A stretch of 43,612 bases of DNA. Origin: Alphaproteobacteria bacterium. Its GTDB lineage: Bacteria; Pseudomonadota; Alphaproteobacteria; JAEULC01. The stretch is from positions 1-43,612 of the forward strand of contig JADZDN010000153.1 of assembly GCA_020851015.1 (NCBI GenBank), read 5' to 3'. How positions within the stretch are numbered: position 1 is the first letter of the stretch; each line of letters begins with the position of its first letter. This document shows, one piece after another, positions 7,706-16,344 of the stretch. The translations under genes and the position numbers were made by a program. Below the pieces are notes generated by a model. It was not told the origin of the DNA. It worked only from the letters and a program-made list of their open reading frames with translations, and ran no database searches.

Positions 7706-8542
7706 ATGCGGGATGCCGTGTTCGAAACGCTGGAGCTGCGGCTGGAGCCGCCGTTGGCGATCGCGACGCTGAACCGGCCCGAGCGCCTGAACGCGATCAA
7801 CCGCCTGATGAAGCGGGAGATCGCGCGGGTCTGGGACATCGTCGCCGGCGACGCCGATCTGCGGGTGCTGGTGCTGCACGGCGCGGGCCGGGCCTTCTCG
7901 CCGGGCTTCGACCTCAAGGAGGCGGCGGCGCGCGACCTGTTCGGCCCCGGCCAGGTGTGGTCGGCGCTGCGCGAGAGCTTCGACTTCATCATGCGGTTCT
8001 GGGATTCGCCGAAGCCGTCGGTCGCCGCCATCCATGGCTACTGCCTGGCCGGCGCGTTCGACATGGCGCTGGCCTGCGACATGACCGTCGCCGCCGACGA
8101 CACGCGGCTGGGCATCCCCGAGGTGCGGTTCGGCGCCAGCATCGGCTGCCTGCTGCTGCCGTGGTTCGTGGGACCGAAGGCCGCCAAGGAACTGCTGCTG
8201 ACGGGCAGCGACGCGCTGACGGCGCCGCGCGCGCAGGCGCTGGGGATCGTCAACCGCGTGGTGCCGCGCGACCGGCTGCTGCCCGCGGCGATCGAACTCG
8301 CGCGCGCGGCCGCCGCCGTCAACGACAACGCGCTGGCGCTGACGCGCCGGGCGGTGCAACGGAGCCTCGAGGCGCGCAAGCTGCGCCAGGCGCTGGACGC
8401 GGCCTTCGACACCGCGACGCTGGTGTCCGCGACCGGCGGGCCCGAGCGGGCGGAGTTCTTCCGCATCAGCAAGGAAAAAGGGCTGCAGGCCGCGATCGCG
8501 TGGCGCGACCGGCGATTCGCGCGCGGGGCGGAGGGCGCGTAG
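7706..8542 (+). CDS. Enoyl-CoA hydratase/isomerase (crotonase) family protein
   Basis: A crotonase-fold acyl-CoA enzyme of 278 residues. The oxyanion-hole segment is GRAFSPGFDLKE (61-72) and the second loop is GYCLAGAFDMALACD. In rat crotonase the two catalytic acids are Glu144 and Glu164. Here the first position holds Asp119 and the second holds Glu139 (GIPEVRFGA). Relatives with such changes act as isomerases, dehalogenases or CoA hydrolases, so plain hydratase activity should not be assumed. The start follows GGGGAGGG. It ends 9 nt from the convergent flavoprotein gene and closes the co-directional 696-8542 cluster. Confidence 0.9.
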   Translation: MRDAVFETLELRLEPPLAIATLNRPERLNAINRLMKREIARVWDIVAGDADLRVLVLHGAGRAFSPGFDLKEAAARDLFGPGQVWSALRESFDFIMRFWDSPKPSVAAIHGYCLAGAFDMALACDMTVAADDTRLGIPEVRFGASIGCLLLPWFVGPKAAKELLLTGSDALTAPRAQALGIVNRVVPRDRLLPAAIELARAAAAVNDNALALTRRAVQRSLEARKLRQALDAAFDTATLVSATGGPERAEFFRISKEKGLQAAIAWRDRRFARGAEGA

Positions 8543-8551
8543 CCGCGTCGG

Positions 8552-10957
8552 CTAAGCTGCCATGCGAACGCCGTCGGGGTCGAAGAGCGCGCCGGAAACG
8601 ACCTGGCCGCGCGCCAGCCTGCCGGCGATCTCGAACGCGACCGACGAGCCTGGCCGACCGTAGCCGTGCTCCATCGCCACGAAGGCGAGCGCCTTCTTCA
8701 AGGTCGCGCTGTAGGCGGCCGACCGCACGATGCCGATGGATCGGTCGCCGTCGAATGCGAGCCGGCCGATATCGGAACAGGGCTTGTCGGAGTCGATCGC
8801 GACGAAGGCGAGGGTCGGGGGCTCGGCCTTGCGGCGTTCGGCGATCAAGGCATCGCGGCCGATGAATGCACCCTTGTCCCAGGCCACGAACCCGCTCAGC
8901 CCGACCGCGAGCGGCGCCTGATCGGCGGTGAAGTCGGCGCCCCATGCCGGCACGGCCTTCTCCAGCCGCATCGCGTCATGGGCGCGCAGGCCGAAATCCG
9001 CGATCGCGTGGTCGGCGCCGGCGTCGACCAGGGCGTCATAGATGCCCGCGTGGAATTCCATGCCGTGGTGCAGCTCCCAGCCCAGTTCACCGATCGCGTT
9101 GAACCGCAGCGCAATGGTCGGCGCGTAGCCGGCGTCGATTTCGCGCACCGTATTCCAGGCAAACGCGCCATTGGCCAGCTTGGCATCGCTGATCCGCCCA
9201 AGGACGTCGCGCGCCTTCGGCCCGGCGACCAGCAGCGCGCCATAGCGGGCGGTCACGTTCTCCACGCGGACGGTCCCGTCCGCTGGCAAGTGCCGCTGCA
9301 TCCAGGCAAGCAGGTGCAGCTCGGCCAGTGCGGGCGCGGTCAGGTAGAAGCGCTGCGCGCCGATGCGCGCCATGGTCAAGAAACCGCTCAGCCGGCCGCG
9401 CTCGCTCAGCATCGGCGACCGCGCGATCCCGCCCTGCGGCGGCAGGCGGTTCGCGCAGAGCCGGTCGAGATAGACATCCGCGCCCGGACCGGACACCTCG
9501 TATTTCGCCGTCGCCGTGATGTCCATGACGCCGACACCCTCGCGCACCGCGCGGCATTCGCCGATCGTGGCCGCAAGCGAGGCCTGGGCGTCGTCGGGTG
9601 CCGCCGATTCGCTCGCCTTGCCCGCGAACCACATCGGGCATTCCCACCCCATTCGTGCGCCATAGACGGCGCCCCGCTGCTTCAGCCGATGGTAGAGCGG
9701 GCTGGCGCGCGCCGGCCTGCCCGCTTGGCGTTCGGCTGATCGGTCGATCGTCCCGAACACATGTGCCTCGCCCAGCATGGAGCGGATGTAGCGCTTTGTC
9801 GCATAGCCGGCGAAGCGGCCGATATCGAGCGGCGAGGCATCGATCCCGGGCTCGCCTTCGATAATCCATTCGGCGGCCATGTGGCCGATGGCGGCGCCGT
9901 GGCTGATCCCGGCCGTGTAGCCGGCCACGATGTGCAGGTTGCGGCGGTCGGGCACTGGACCCATCAGGCCGCTGAGGTCCGGCGTGCGGCTGGTCGGTCC
10001 GCAGATCTCGCTCTTGATGCCGACCTGGCCCAGCACGGGCATCCGCGCCAGCGCGGCCTTGAGGCTGTGCTCGCCGCGCACCAGGTCGACTGGAAACAGT
10101 TCCTGCGCGAAGCCCTCCGGGATTCCATCGACGAAGCAGTAGGGCGTGTGGGCCTCGTGCACGCCGATCAGCATGCCCTTCTGTTCCTGGCGGAAATAGA
10201 AGGGCACTTCGAAGTCGCGAAACATCGGCAGCTCGAAACCCAGCGCCGCGACGGCCGGAATGGCCTCGGTCACCAGGTATTGCCGCTCGGTGGGTACGAT
10301 CGGAACGTGGACCCCGGCCATTGCCGCCACGACAGGGCTCCAGAAGCCGGCGGCGATCACGACGACCTCCGCCCGGATGGTCCCCTTATCCGTCACCACC
10401 CGCCAGTCGCCCGAGGGCTTCTGCTCGAGCGCCGTCACGCGCGTCTGCCGGTAGATCTCGGCGCCGCGAGCGCGGGCCAAGCGCGCGAAGGCGTGCGTGG
10501 TCATGCTGGGATCAAGCACGCCATCATCGCGGACATAGGCAGCGCCCAGTATGCCATCCAGCTCGACCAACGGGTGCAGCCGCTTGATGTCGTCCGGCCC
10601 GATCATCTCGTATTCGATGCCGACATGGCGGACGCTCTTCGCGATCTCGGCATAGTGGTCGAGGGTCTTGCGCATCTTGGCGATCCGGATCGAGCCGGTG
10701 TGGTGCCAGCCGAGGCTTTCGCCGGTCTCCGCCTCCAGCGCGCGATAGAGTCGCCAGCTCAGCCAGTTGATGCGGTTCAACGCCGGGCTGTCCTCGGCAA
10801 GATGGACATTGCCCGCGGCGTGCCAAGTGGTGCCGGCGGTGAGTTCGGCCTTTTCGACCAGCACAACGTCGGTCCAGCCGAATTTCGTCAGATAGTAGAG
10901 AATGCTGCATCCGATGACGCCGCCGCCGATTACGACAACCCGCGCCGCATCCTTCAT
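8552..10957 (-). CDS. Dimethylglycine/sarcosine dehydrogenase-like flavoprotein with GcvT domain
   Basis: An 801-residue two-part enzyme. The N-terminal half is a DAO-type FAD domain (GGGVIGC at 11-17). The motif TAGTTWHAAG carries His46, equivalent to the His that binds FAD covalently in mammalian dimethylglycine and sarcosine dehydrogenases. An FAO_M-type bridge follows, then a GcvT/aminomethyltransferase half with its C-terminal barrel (FVAWDKGAFIGRDALIAE is intact). The family oxidatively demethylates N-methyl amino acids and passes the one-carbon unit to tetrahydrofolate. I chose the start at 10957 because GGGGGA lies 7 nt upstream and the FAD motif begins there; an upstream in-frame ATG at 11089 adds an unlikely leader. 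It is divergent from the Pot-like operon that contains its paralogue. Confidence 0.92.
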   Translation of the reverse strand: MKDAARVVVIGGGVIGCSILYYLTKFGWTDVVLVEKAELTAGTTWHAAGNVHLAEDSPALNRINWLSWRLYRALEAETGESLGWHHTGSIRIAKMRKTLDHYAEIAKSVRHVGIEYEMIGPDDIKRLHPLVELDGILGAAYVRDDGVLDPSMTTHAFARLARARGAEIYRQTRVTALEQKPSGDWRVVTDKGTIRAEVVVIAAGFWSPVVAAMAGVHVPIVPTERQYLVTEAIPAVAALGFELPMFRDFEVPFYFRQEQKGMLIGVHEAHTPYCFVDGIPEGFAQELFPVDLVRGEHSLKAALARMPVLGQVGIKSEICGPTSRTPDLSGLMGPVPDRRNLHIVAGYTAGISHGAAIGHMAAEWIIEGEPGIDASPLDIGRFAGYATKRYIRSMLGEAHVFGTIDRSAERQAGRPARASPLYHRLKQRGAVYGARMGWECPMWFAGKASESAAPDDAQASLAATIGECRAVREGVGVMDITATAKYEVSGPGADVYLDRLCANRLPPQGGIARSPMLSERGRLSGFLTMARIGAQRFYLTAPALAELHLLAWMQRHLPADGTVRVENVTARYGALLVAGPKARDVLGRISDAKLANGAFAWNTVREIDAGYAPTIALRFNAIGELGWELHHGMEFHAGIYDALVDAGADHAIADFGLRAHDAMRLEKAVPAWGADFTADQAPLAVGLSGFVAWDKGAFIGRDALIAERRKAEPPTLAFVAIDSDKPCSDIGRLAFDGDRSIGIVRSAAYSATLKKALAFVAMEHGYGRPGSSVAFEIAGRLARGQVVSGALFDPDGVRMAA

Positions 10958-11052
10958 CGCCGTCCCCCAACCTTGCTCGACGTCCGGCCCGCCAAAGGCA
11001 GCGGGCAGTCCAATCATCGAAAATCGAATGCCGATGCCCGGCAGCATTGCAG

Positions 11053-11118
11053 TGTATTTGTACAGGGTCAGATTACCGTAGATTCGCATGGCGACAATAC
11101 AATGGTGTATGCAATAAT
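11053..11118. promoter_or_regulatory. Divergent control region with ATACA/TGTAT half-sites
   Basis: A local AT-rich stretch between divergent genes. ATACA (11097-11101) and TGTAT (11106-11110) form a perfect inverted repeat with a 4-bp spacer. A further TGTAT lies at 11053-11057, beside the palindrome TGTACA (11059-11064). This layout is typical of a dimeric repressor operator such as a GntR-type site. No matching regulator gene lies in the immediate cluster. I see no convincing -35/-10 pair, so promoter positions are not assigned. Confidence 0.45.
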
Positions 11119-11144
11119 CCTTCCATCGCCGGGACGCGATCGAG

Positions 11145-12002
11145 ATGGAGGCAGGGGTGGCGACGGCCGCGATGGGTCGACCCGGATCGACCGGGGAACT
11201 GCCGCTTCTGCTTGCGCCGGTCGCGACCCTGCTGGTGCTCGTGTTCTTCGTGCCGCTGTGCTTCGTGCTCTACTACAGCGTCTACGACAACGGCTTCACG
11301 GCCAAGGCCTTCGTCAGCCTTGCCAGGAGCAGCCTCTTCCTGCGCGTGCTCGGCACCTCGTTCGACATCGCGCTGCAGGCGACGCTGTTCAGCATCCTGC
11401 TCGGCTATCCGATCGCGCTGCACCTCTCGCGCCAGCCGCCGCGGCGCCGCGCGCTGCTGATGATCCTGGTGCTGCTGCCGTTCTGGACCAGCATCCTGGT
11501 CAAGAGCTTCGCCTTCTACGTCATCCTGGGCAACCAGGGGATCATCAACCAGGGGCTGCGCTGGACCCTGGGCGATGCCGCCACGGTGAAGATGCTGTTC
11601 AACCGGGTCGGCGTGATCGTGGGCATGGCGCATTTCCTGATCCCGTTCGTGGTGTTCCCGATCCTCGCCAGCCTGCTGGCGCAGAACCCCGAGCTGCGCC
11701 GCGCCGCGCAGGTGATGGGCGCCGGGCCGGTGCGCATCTTCCTGCGCATCACCCTGCCGCTCAGCATGCCCGGCGTCGTCGCCGGCGGGCTGATCTCGAT
11801 GGTGATATCGCTGGGCGTGTTCGTCACGCCGACGCTGCTGGGCGGCAAGTCGGACATGATGATGGCCAACCTGATCGATTTCTACACGCGCGACACGCTC
11901 GACTGGAACGGCGCCGCGGCGATCGCGGCGGTCCTGCTGTCGCTGTCGGGCGTGCTGATCGCGATGCTGAGCTGGGTCCGGCGCGGCGAGGACGTCGGCT
12001 AG
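11145..12002 (+). CDS. ABC transporter permease, PotB-like
   Basis: An inner-membrane permease of up to 285 residues with six predicted membrane helices. The first follows the N-terminal tail (LLLAPVATLLVLVFFVPLCF). The cytoplasmic EAA-like loop is ELRRAAQVMGAGPVRIFLRI, where the usual 'EAA' Glu is kept. Homology is to PotB/spermidine-putrescine permeases. The start is ambiguous. ATG 11145 has little Shine-Dalgarno signal. GTG 11157 lies 5 nt after GGAGG, and ATG 11172 is a third choice. It is the first gene of a five-gene operon (permease, permease, binding protein, flavoprotein, ATPase). The next permease starts 4 nt after its stop. Confidence 0.9.
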   Translation: MEAGVATAAMGRPGSTGELPLLLAPVATLLVLVFFVPLCFVLYYSVYDNGFTAKAFVSLARSSLFLRVLGTSFDIALQATLFSILLGYPIALHLSRQPPRRRALLMILVLLPFWTSILVKSFAFYVILGNQGIINQGLRWTLGDAATVKMLFNRVGVIVGMAHFLIPFVVFPILASLLAQNPELRRAAQVMGAGPVRIFLRITLPLSMPGVVAGGLISMVISLGVFVTPTLLGGKSDMMMANLIDFYTRDTLDWNGAAAIAAVLLSLSGVLIAMLSWVRRGEDVG

Positions 12003-12006
12003 GCGC

Positions 12007-12825
12007 ATGGACACGACCGGCACGGACGAGCGGCTGAACCTGACCCCCGCGACGCGCGCCTGGCGCCGCGGCCATTCGGCCTTCGCGGCCTGCGTCTATT
12101 TCTTCCTGCTGATGCCCAGCCTGATCGTCGTGCCAATGTCGTTCGGCGACAAGCGCGAGATCATGTTCCCGCCCGGCAACTTCACGCTCAACCTGTATCG
12201 CGAGTACTTCTTCGCCTCCACCTGGATGGCGACGACGATGCAGAGCCTGAAGATCGCGATCCTCAGCGCCGCGATCTCGCTGGTCGCCGGCTTCTTCGCC
12301 GCCTATGCGCTGGTGCGCTACGAGTTTCCGGGCAAGCGCCTGCTCAACCTGGCGCTGCTGAGTCCCGCGCTGGTCCCGGTGATCATCGTCGCGCTCGGCA
12401 CCTATCTCTACTTCTCGACCATCGGCATCACCGGCACCACCGCGGCGCTGGTGGTGGCGCACAGCGTGCACACCGTTCCGTTCGTGATCGTCACGCTGAT
12501 GGCGGGGCTGCGGCACGTCGACCCGAACCTGGAGCGCGCGGCCGAGCTGATGGGGGCGAGCCGCATGACGGTGATCCGGCGCGTGACCCTGCCGCTGCTG
12601 CGGCCGGCGCTGATGGCGGGCGCGATGTTCGCGTTCCTGATCTCGTTCGACGAGGTCGTGATCTCGTGGTTCGTCAGCAGCCCGTCGACGCAGACCCTGC
12701 CGGTCAAGATGTACAGCAGCATCCAGTGGGAGGTGTCGCCGGTCCTCGCGGCGGTGTCCACGCTGCTGACCCTGCTGTCCCTGTTCATCTGCCTGGTCTC
12801 GGCGGCGATGCAGAAGCCGTCCTGA
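12007..12825 (+). CDS. ABC transporter permease, PotC-like
   Basis: The second permease of the polyamine-type importer, 272 residues with six predicted membrane helices. The EAA loop is NLERAAELMGASRMTVIRRV, followed by the typical LPLLRPALMAGAMFAFLISFDEVVISWF segment, whose 'SFDEVV' is characteristic of PotC-type permeases. It forms the heterodimeric channel with the 11145 product. Only 4 nt separate it from the preceding stop, and the binding-protein gene follows after 37 nt. Confidence 0.93.
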   Translation: MDTTGTDERLNLTPATRAWRRGHSAFAACVYFFLLMPSLIVVPMSFGDKREIMFPPGNFTLNLYREYFFASTWMATTMQSLKIAILSAAISLVAGFFAAYALVRYEFPGKRLLNLALLSPALVPVIIVALGTYLYFSTIGITGTTAALVVAHSVHTVPFVIVTLMAGLRHVDPNLERAAELMGASRMTVIRRVTLPLLRPALMAGAMFAFLISFDEVVISWFVSSPSTQTLPVKMYSSIQWEVSPVLAAVSTLLTLLSLFICLVSAAMQKPS

Positions 12826-12862
12826 GCCCGGCCGCGCGGAACGCCCTAAGAAGGAGGAAGAC

Positions 12863-13933
12863 ATGACGCGAGAGACGACGATGCGGAATCTGCTGCTGTC
12901 CCGGCGCAAGCTGCTGGCGGCGGGCGCGGGACTGGCGGCGGTCGGACCCTACGTGATCGTGCCGGGCCGCGCGCTGGGCGCCCAGCAGGTCGTGTTCGTC
13001 GGCTACGGCGGCGTCAACCAGGACGTCTACGAGCAGCTGATGTGCGCCCAGTTCACCAAGGACACCGGCGTCAAGGTCATCATGGCCTCGGGCGTCGACC
13101 TGGCCAAGCTGAAGGCGCAGGTCATGACCAAGAACGTCGAGTGGGACCTGATGACGATGAGCAGTGGCCTGGCGGTCGGCGCGGAGCGCGAGGGGCTGCT
13201 GGAGAAGGTCGACTATTCCGTCGTGAAGTACCCCGACAGCATCCAGCCCAAGCGCGAGGCTACCTTCCCCTTCTACACCTACTGGGGCGGCATCGCCTAC
13301 GATCCCAAGCGGGTGCCCGCCGACAAGGTGCCGCGGACCTGGGCCGATTTCTGGGACGCCAAGAAGTTCCCGGGCCGCCGGGGCCTGCGCGACCGCGCCG
13401 ACGAGATGCTCGAGATCGCGTTGATGGCCGACGGGGTGGAGCCGAAGAAGCTGTTCCCGCTCGACGTCGACCGGGCGTTCAAGTCGCTCGACCGGATCAA
13501 GCCGCACGTCGCCAAGTTCATCGCCCAGACGCCGCAGACCATCTCGCTGGTGCAGACCAACGAGATCGACTTCTCCTACGCCTTCGCCGGCCGCGTGGCC
13601 GCGGCGCAAAGCGAGGGGCTGTCGATGGAGTTCGCCAGCGCCCAGCCGCTGATCATCTCGACCTTCATCGGCATGCCGCGGGGCAGCAAGAACCGCGACG
13701 CGGCGATGAAGCTGATGTCCTATTTCGCGATGCCCGAGATGCAGGCGGAGTACGGCAACCGCCTGCCCGGCAACGGCCCGATCGCGCGCGCGGCGATTCC
13801 CATGCTGTCGGGCAAGGCCAAGGCGCTGCTGCCGAACCCCGACGACCCGCAGACCGCCTATGTCGACATGGACTGGTGGGCCGACAATTTCGCCGAGTCG
13901 AACAAGCGGTTCAAGCAGTGGCTGCTCAGCTAG
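12863..13933 (+). CDS. ABC transporter solute-binding protein, PotD-like, Tat signal
   Basis: A periplasmic binding protein of 356 residues. The N-terminus has a twin-arginine signal: SRRKLLAAGAGLAAVG, hydrophobic core, then a cut near ALGA. The mature part starts QQVVFVGYGGVNQDVYEQL, as in PotD-like spermidine/putrescine and related compact ligand-binding proteins. PRTWADFWDAKKFPGRRGL is the common hinge-region block. A strong AAGGAGG precedes the ATG. Tat export suggests folding or cofactor acquisition before translocation. The flavoprotein gene that follows suggests the ligand is a methylated amine or amino acid rather than a polyamine, but no binding residues were identified that prove it. 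Confidence 0.92.
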   Translation: MTRETTMRNLLLSRRKLLAAGAGLAAVGPYVIVPGRALGAQQVVFVGYGGVNQDVYEQLMCAQFTKDTGVKVIMASGVDLAKLKAQVMTKNVEWDLMTMSSGLAVGAEREGLLEKVDYSVVKYPDSIQPKREATFPFYTYWGGIAYDPKRVPADKVPRTWADFWDAKKFPGRRGLRDRADEMLEIALMADGVEPKKLFPLDVDRAFKSLDRIKPHVAKFIAQTPQTISLVQTNEIDFSYAFAGRVAAAQSEGLSMEFASAQPLIISTFIGMPRGSKNRDAAMKLMSYFAMPEMQAEYGNRLPGNGPIARAAIPMLSGKAKALLPNPDDPQTAYVDMDWWADNFAESNKRFKQWLLS

Positions 13934-13964
13934 TTTCGCGCCGCCGGCGCGCAGGGAGGTTGCA

Positions 13965-16301
13965 ATGAAGAGTCACGCGCGGGTGGTGGTGATCGGCGGC
14001 GGCATCGTGGGGTGCAGCCTGCTCTACCGCCTGACCAGGCTGGGCTGGACCGACGTGGTGATGCTCGAGAAGACCGAGCTGACCGCCGGTACCACCTGGC
14101 ATTCGGCCGGCCACCTGATCCTGGTCGACGAGAGCGCGGCGATCGCGCGGCTCAATATACTGAGCTGCCGCATGTACGAGGATCTGGAGGCCGATACCGG
14201 CCAGAGCATCGGCCGGCACAAGGTCGGCAGCCTGCGCCTGGCGCGCACCAGGGCGCGGTTCGACCGCTACCGCGCGCTCGCGCCCAAGATGCAGTTCCAC
14301 GGCATTCGCTACGAGATGCTGGGACCCGTCGAGGCGCAGAAGCGCTTCCCGCTGATGCAGACGGACGGGCTCGAGGGCGCGTCCTGGGTTCCCGACGAGG
14401 CGTTCATCGATCCCAGCATGGCGACCCAGGCGTTCGCCGGCGGCGCGCGCGCGCGCGGCGCCGAGATCAACCGGCAGACCAAGGTCACCGGCCTGGTCCG
14501 CCGGTCCGGCGGCGAATGGCTGGTCCAGACCAGCAAGGGCGACATCGTCGCCGAGCATGTCGTCAACGCCGCCGGCATGTGGGCGCCCACGGTCGCGGGG
14601 CTGATCGGCCGGTCGCTGCCGATCCTGCCGACCGAGCGCCAGTACCTGGTCACCGAATCGGTGCCCGAGATCGGCAAGCTGGGGTTCGAGCTGCCGATCC
14701 TGCGCGACTACGACGTGCCGTTCTATTTCCGGCAGGAGCGCGACAGCCTGATCATGGGCGTGCACGAGCCGCACACGCCCTACTGCTTCGTCGACGGGAT
14801 TCCCGACGACTTCGGCCAGGAGCTGCTGCCGCCCGATCTCGATCGCGGCGCGGCCTGCATCGAGGAAGGCATCAAGCGCGTGCCGGCGCTGGGCAAGGTG
14901 GGCATCAAGCGGGTGATCTGCGGGCCGACCAGCCGCACGACCGATTTCAACGGGCTGATGGGTCCGCTGGCCGGCGCGCCGAACTTCTGGGTGCTGGCCG
15001 GTTTCAGCGCCGGCATCTCGCACGGCGGCGGGGTCGGCCAGCTCCTGGCCGAGTGGATGGTCGAGGGCGAGCCCTCGATCGACGTGTCGCCGCTCGACGT
15101 CAACCGCTTCGGTCCCTATGCCAACAAGCGCTACATCCGATCCATGCTGGCCGAGGCGCATACCTACGGCTCGATCGACCCGAACGCGGAGCGCGCGGCC
15201 GGCCGCCCGGCGCGGACCTCGCCGCTCTATTTCCAGCAGAAGGCCGCCGGCGCCGCGTTCACCGTGCGGCTGGGCTGGGAATGCCCGTCCTGGTTCCGCA
15301 CCGCCGACGCGCCCAGCATGGACAAGGCGGTCGCCGCGGAGTGCCGCGCGATCCGCGAGCGCGCGGGCCTGCTCGATCTCTCCAGCCTGGCGAAGTTCGA
15401 GCTCAAGGGACCCGGCGCCGCGGCGTTCGCCGCCGGCCAGCTCGGCGTCGCGCTGCGGGAGGACGGCGCCGTCGAACGCGCCGCGCTGACCACGCCCAAG
15501 GGCCGGGTCGAGGCGGCGTTCACGGTCCTGCGCGTTTCCGAGCGGCACTACTACCTCACCGCGGTGCCCGAGGCGGAGTTCAACCACCAGGCCGGGCTGG
15601 AACGGCGCCTGCCGCGCGACGGCAGCGTGACGCTGGACAACGTCACCGGCCGGTACGGGGCGCTGATGCTGGCCGGGCCCCTTTCGCGCGAGGTGCTGGC
15701 GAAGGTGGCCGACGCGAAGATCGGACGGGCGGAGTTTCCGGCCGCCACCGGCCGCATGCTGGACATCGGCTATGCCCGGGCGCGCGCGCTGCGGATCTCC
15801 GACGTCGGCGAGCTGGCCTTCGAGCTGCATGTCGAGACGGAATACCTCGGCGCGATCCATGCCGCGCTCAAGGACGCGGGGGCGGAGGCCGGCATCGCCG
15901 ATATCGGCTTCCGCGCCCATGACGCGCTGCGGCTGGAGAAGGCGAACGCCCAGTGGGGCAGCGAGCTGACCTTCGAGGTGGCGGCGCGGAACGGCAACGG
16001 CAAGGCCGCGACGCCCGGCAAGGGCGGCGACGCGCCGTCGGCGACCTGGCTGAAGCTGAAACTGGCCGGCGGGGAGAACGCGAACGGCGCGGTGCTCTTT
16101 CACGGCGATCGGCCGATCGCCCTGGTGCGCAGTTCGAGCCCAGGCCATTGCGTGGGCACGGGCATCGCGTTCGCGCATGTGCCGGCCGGCCTGGCGCGCG
16201 AAGGCACGATCCTCGACTGCCTGATCAAGGGCGAGAAGCGGCCGGCGACGGTGATCGGCGGCGCGCTGTACGATCCGAAGGAAGAGCGGACGCGGGCCTG
16301 A
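13965..16301 (+). CDS. Dimethylglycine/sarcosine dehydrogenase-like flavoprotein, altered C-terminus
   Basis: A 778-residue paralogue of the 8552-10957 product, co-linear over most of its length. It shares GGGIVGC (11-17), TAGTTWHSAG with His46 at the flavinylation position, and the same FAO_M and GcvT order. At the C-terminal side both have 'LEKA...WG', but here residues after WGSELTFEV run into a Gly/Asn/Lys/Ala-rich linker (ARNGNGKAATPGKGG). The conserved FIGRDAL-type segment of the glycine-cleavage T fold is missing, and the final barrel resumes afterwards. FAD chemistry is probably intact, while the folate half may be weakened. It lies inside the transporter operon (GGGAGG 5 nt upstream of ATG), between binding protein and ATPase. 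Confidence 0.92.
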   Translation: MKSHARVVVIGGGIVGCSLLYRLTRLGWTDVVMLEKTELTAGTTWHSAGHLILVDESAAIARLNILSCRMYEDLEADTGQSIGRHKVGSLRLARTRARFDRYRALAPKMQFHGIRYEMLGPVEAQKRFPLMQTDGLEGASWVPDEAFIDPSMATQAFAGGARARGAEINRQTKVTGLVRRSGGEWLVQTSKGDIVAEHVVNAAGMWAPTVAGLIGRSLPILPTERQYLVTESVPEIGKLGFELPILRDYDVPFYFRQERDSLIMGVHEPHTPYCFVDGIPDDFGQELLPPDLDRGAACIEEGIKRVPALGKVGIKRVICGPTSRTTDFNGLMGPLAGAPNFWVLAGFSAGISHGGGVGQLLAEWMVEGEPSIDVSPLDVNRFGPYANKRYIRSMLAEAHTYGSIDPNAERAAGRPARTSPLYFQQKAAGAAFTVRLGWECPSWFRTADAPSMDKAVAAECRAIRERAGLLDLSSLAKFELKGPGAAAFAAGQLGVALREDGAVERAALTTPKGRVEAAFTVLRVSERHYYLTAVPEAEFNHQAGLERRLPRDGSVTLDNVTGRYGALMLAGPLSREVLAKVADAKIGRAEFPAATGRMLDIGYARARALRISDVGELAFELHVETEYLGAIHAALKDAGAEAGIADIGFRAHDALRLEKANAQWGSELTFEVAARNGNGKAATPGKGGDAPSATWLKLKLAGGENANGAVLFHGDRPIALVRSSSPGHCVGTGIAFAHVPAGLAREGTILDCLIKGEKRPATVIGGALYDPKEERTRA

Positions 16302-16344
16302 TCGGCCGTCCGGACAAGAAGGCGATAGCGCGGGGAAACGCCGC

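Noticed and set aside
9761..12037. A 758-codon plus-strand open frame opposite the first flavoprotein and over the permease
   Set aside because: It spans a clear minus-strand gene, the divergent control region and a plus-strand gene in another frame. No recognisable family.
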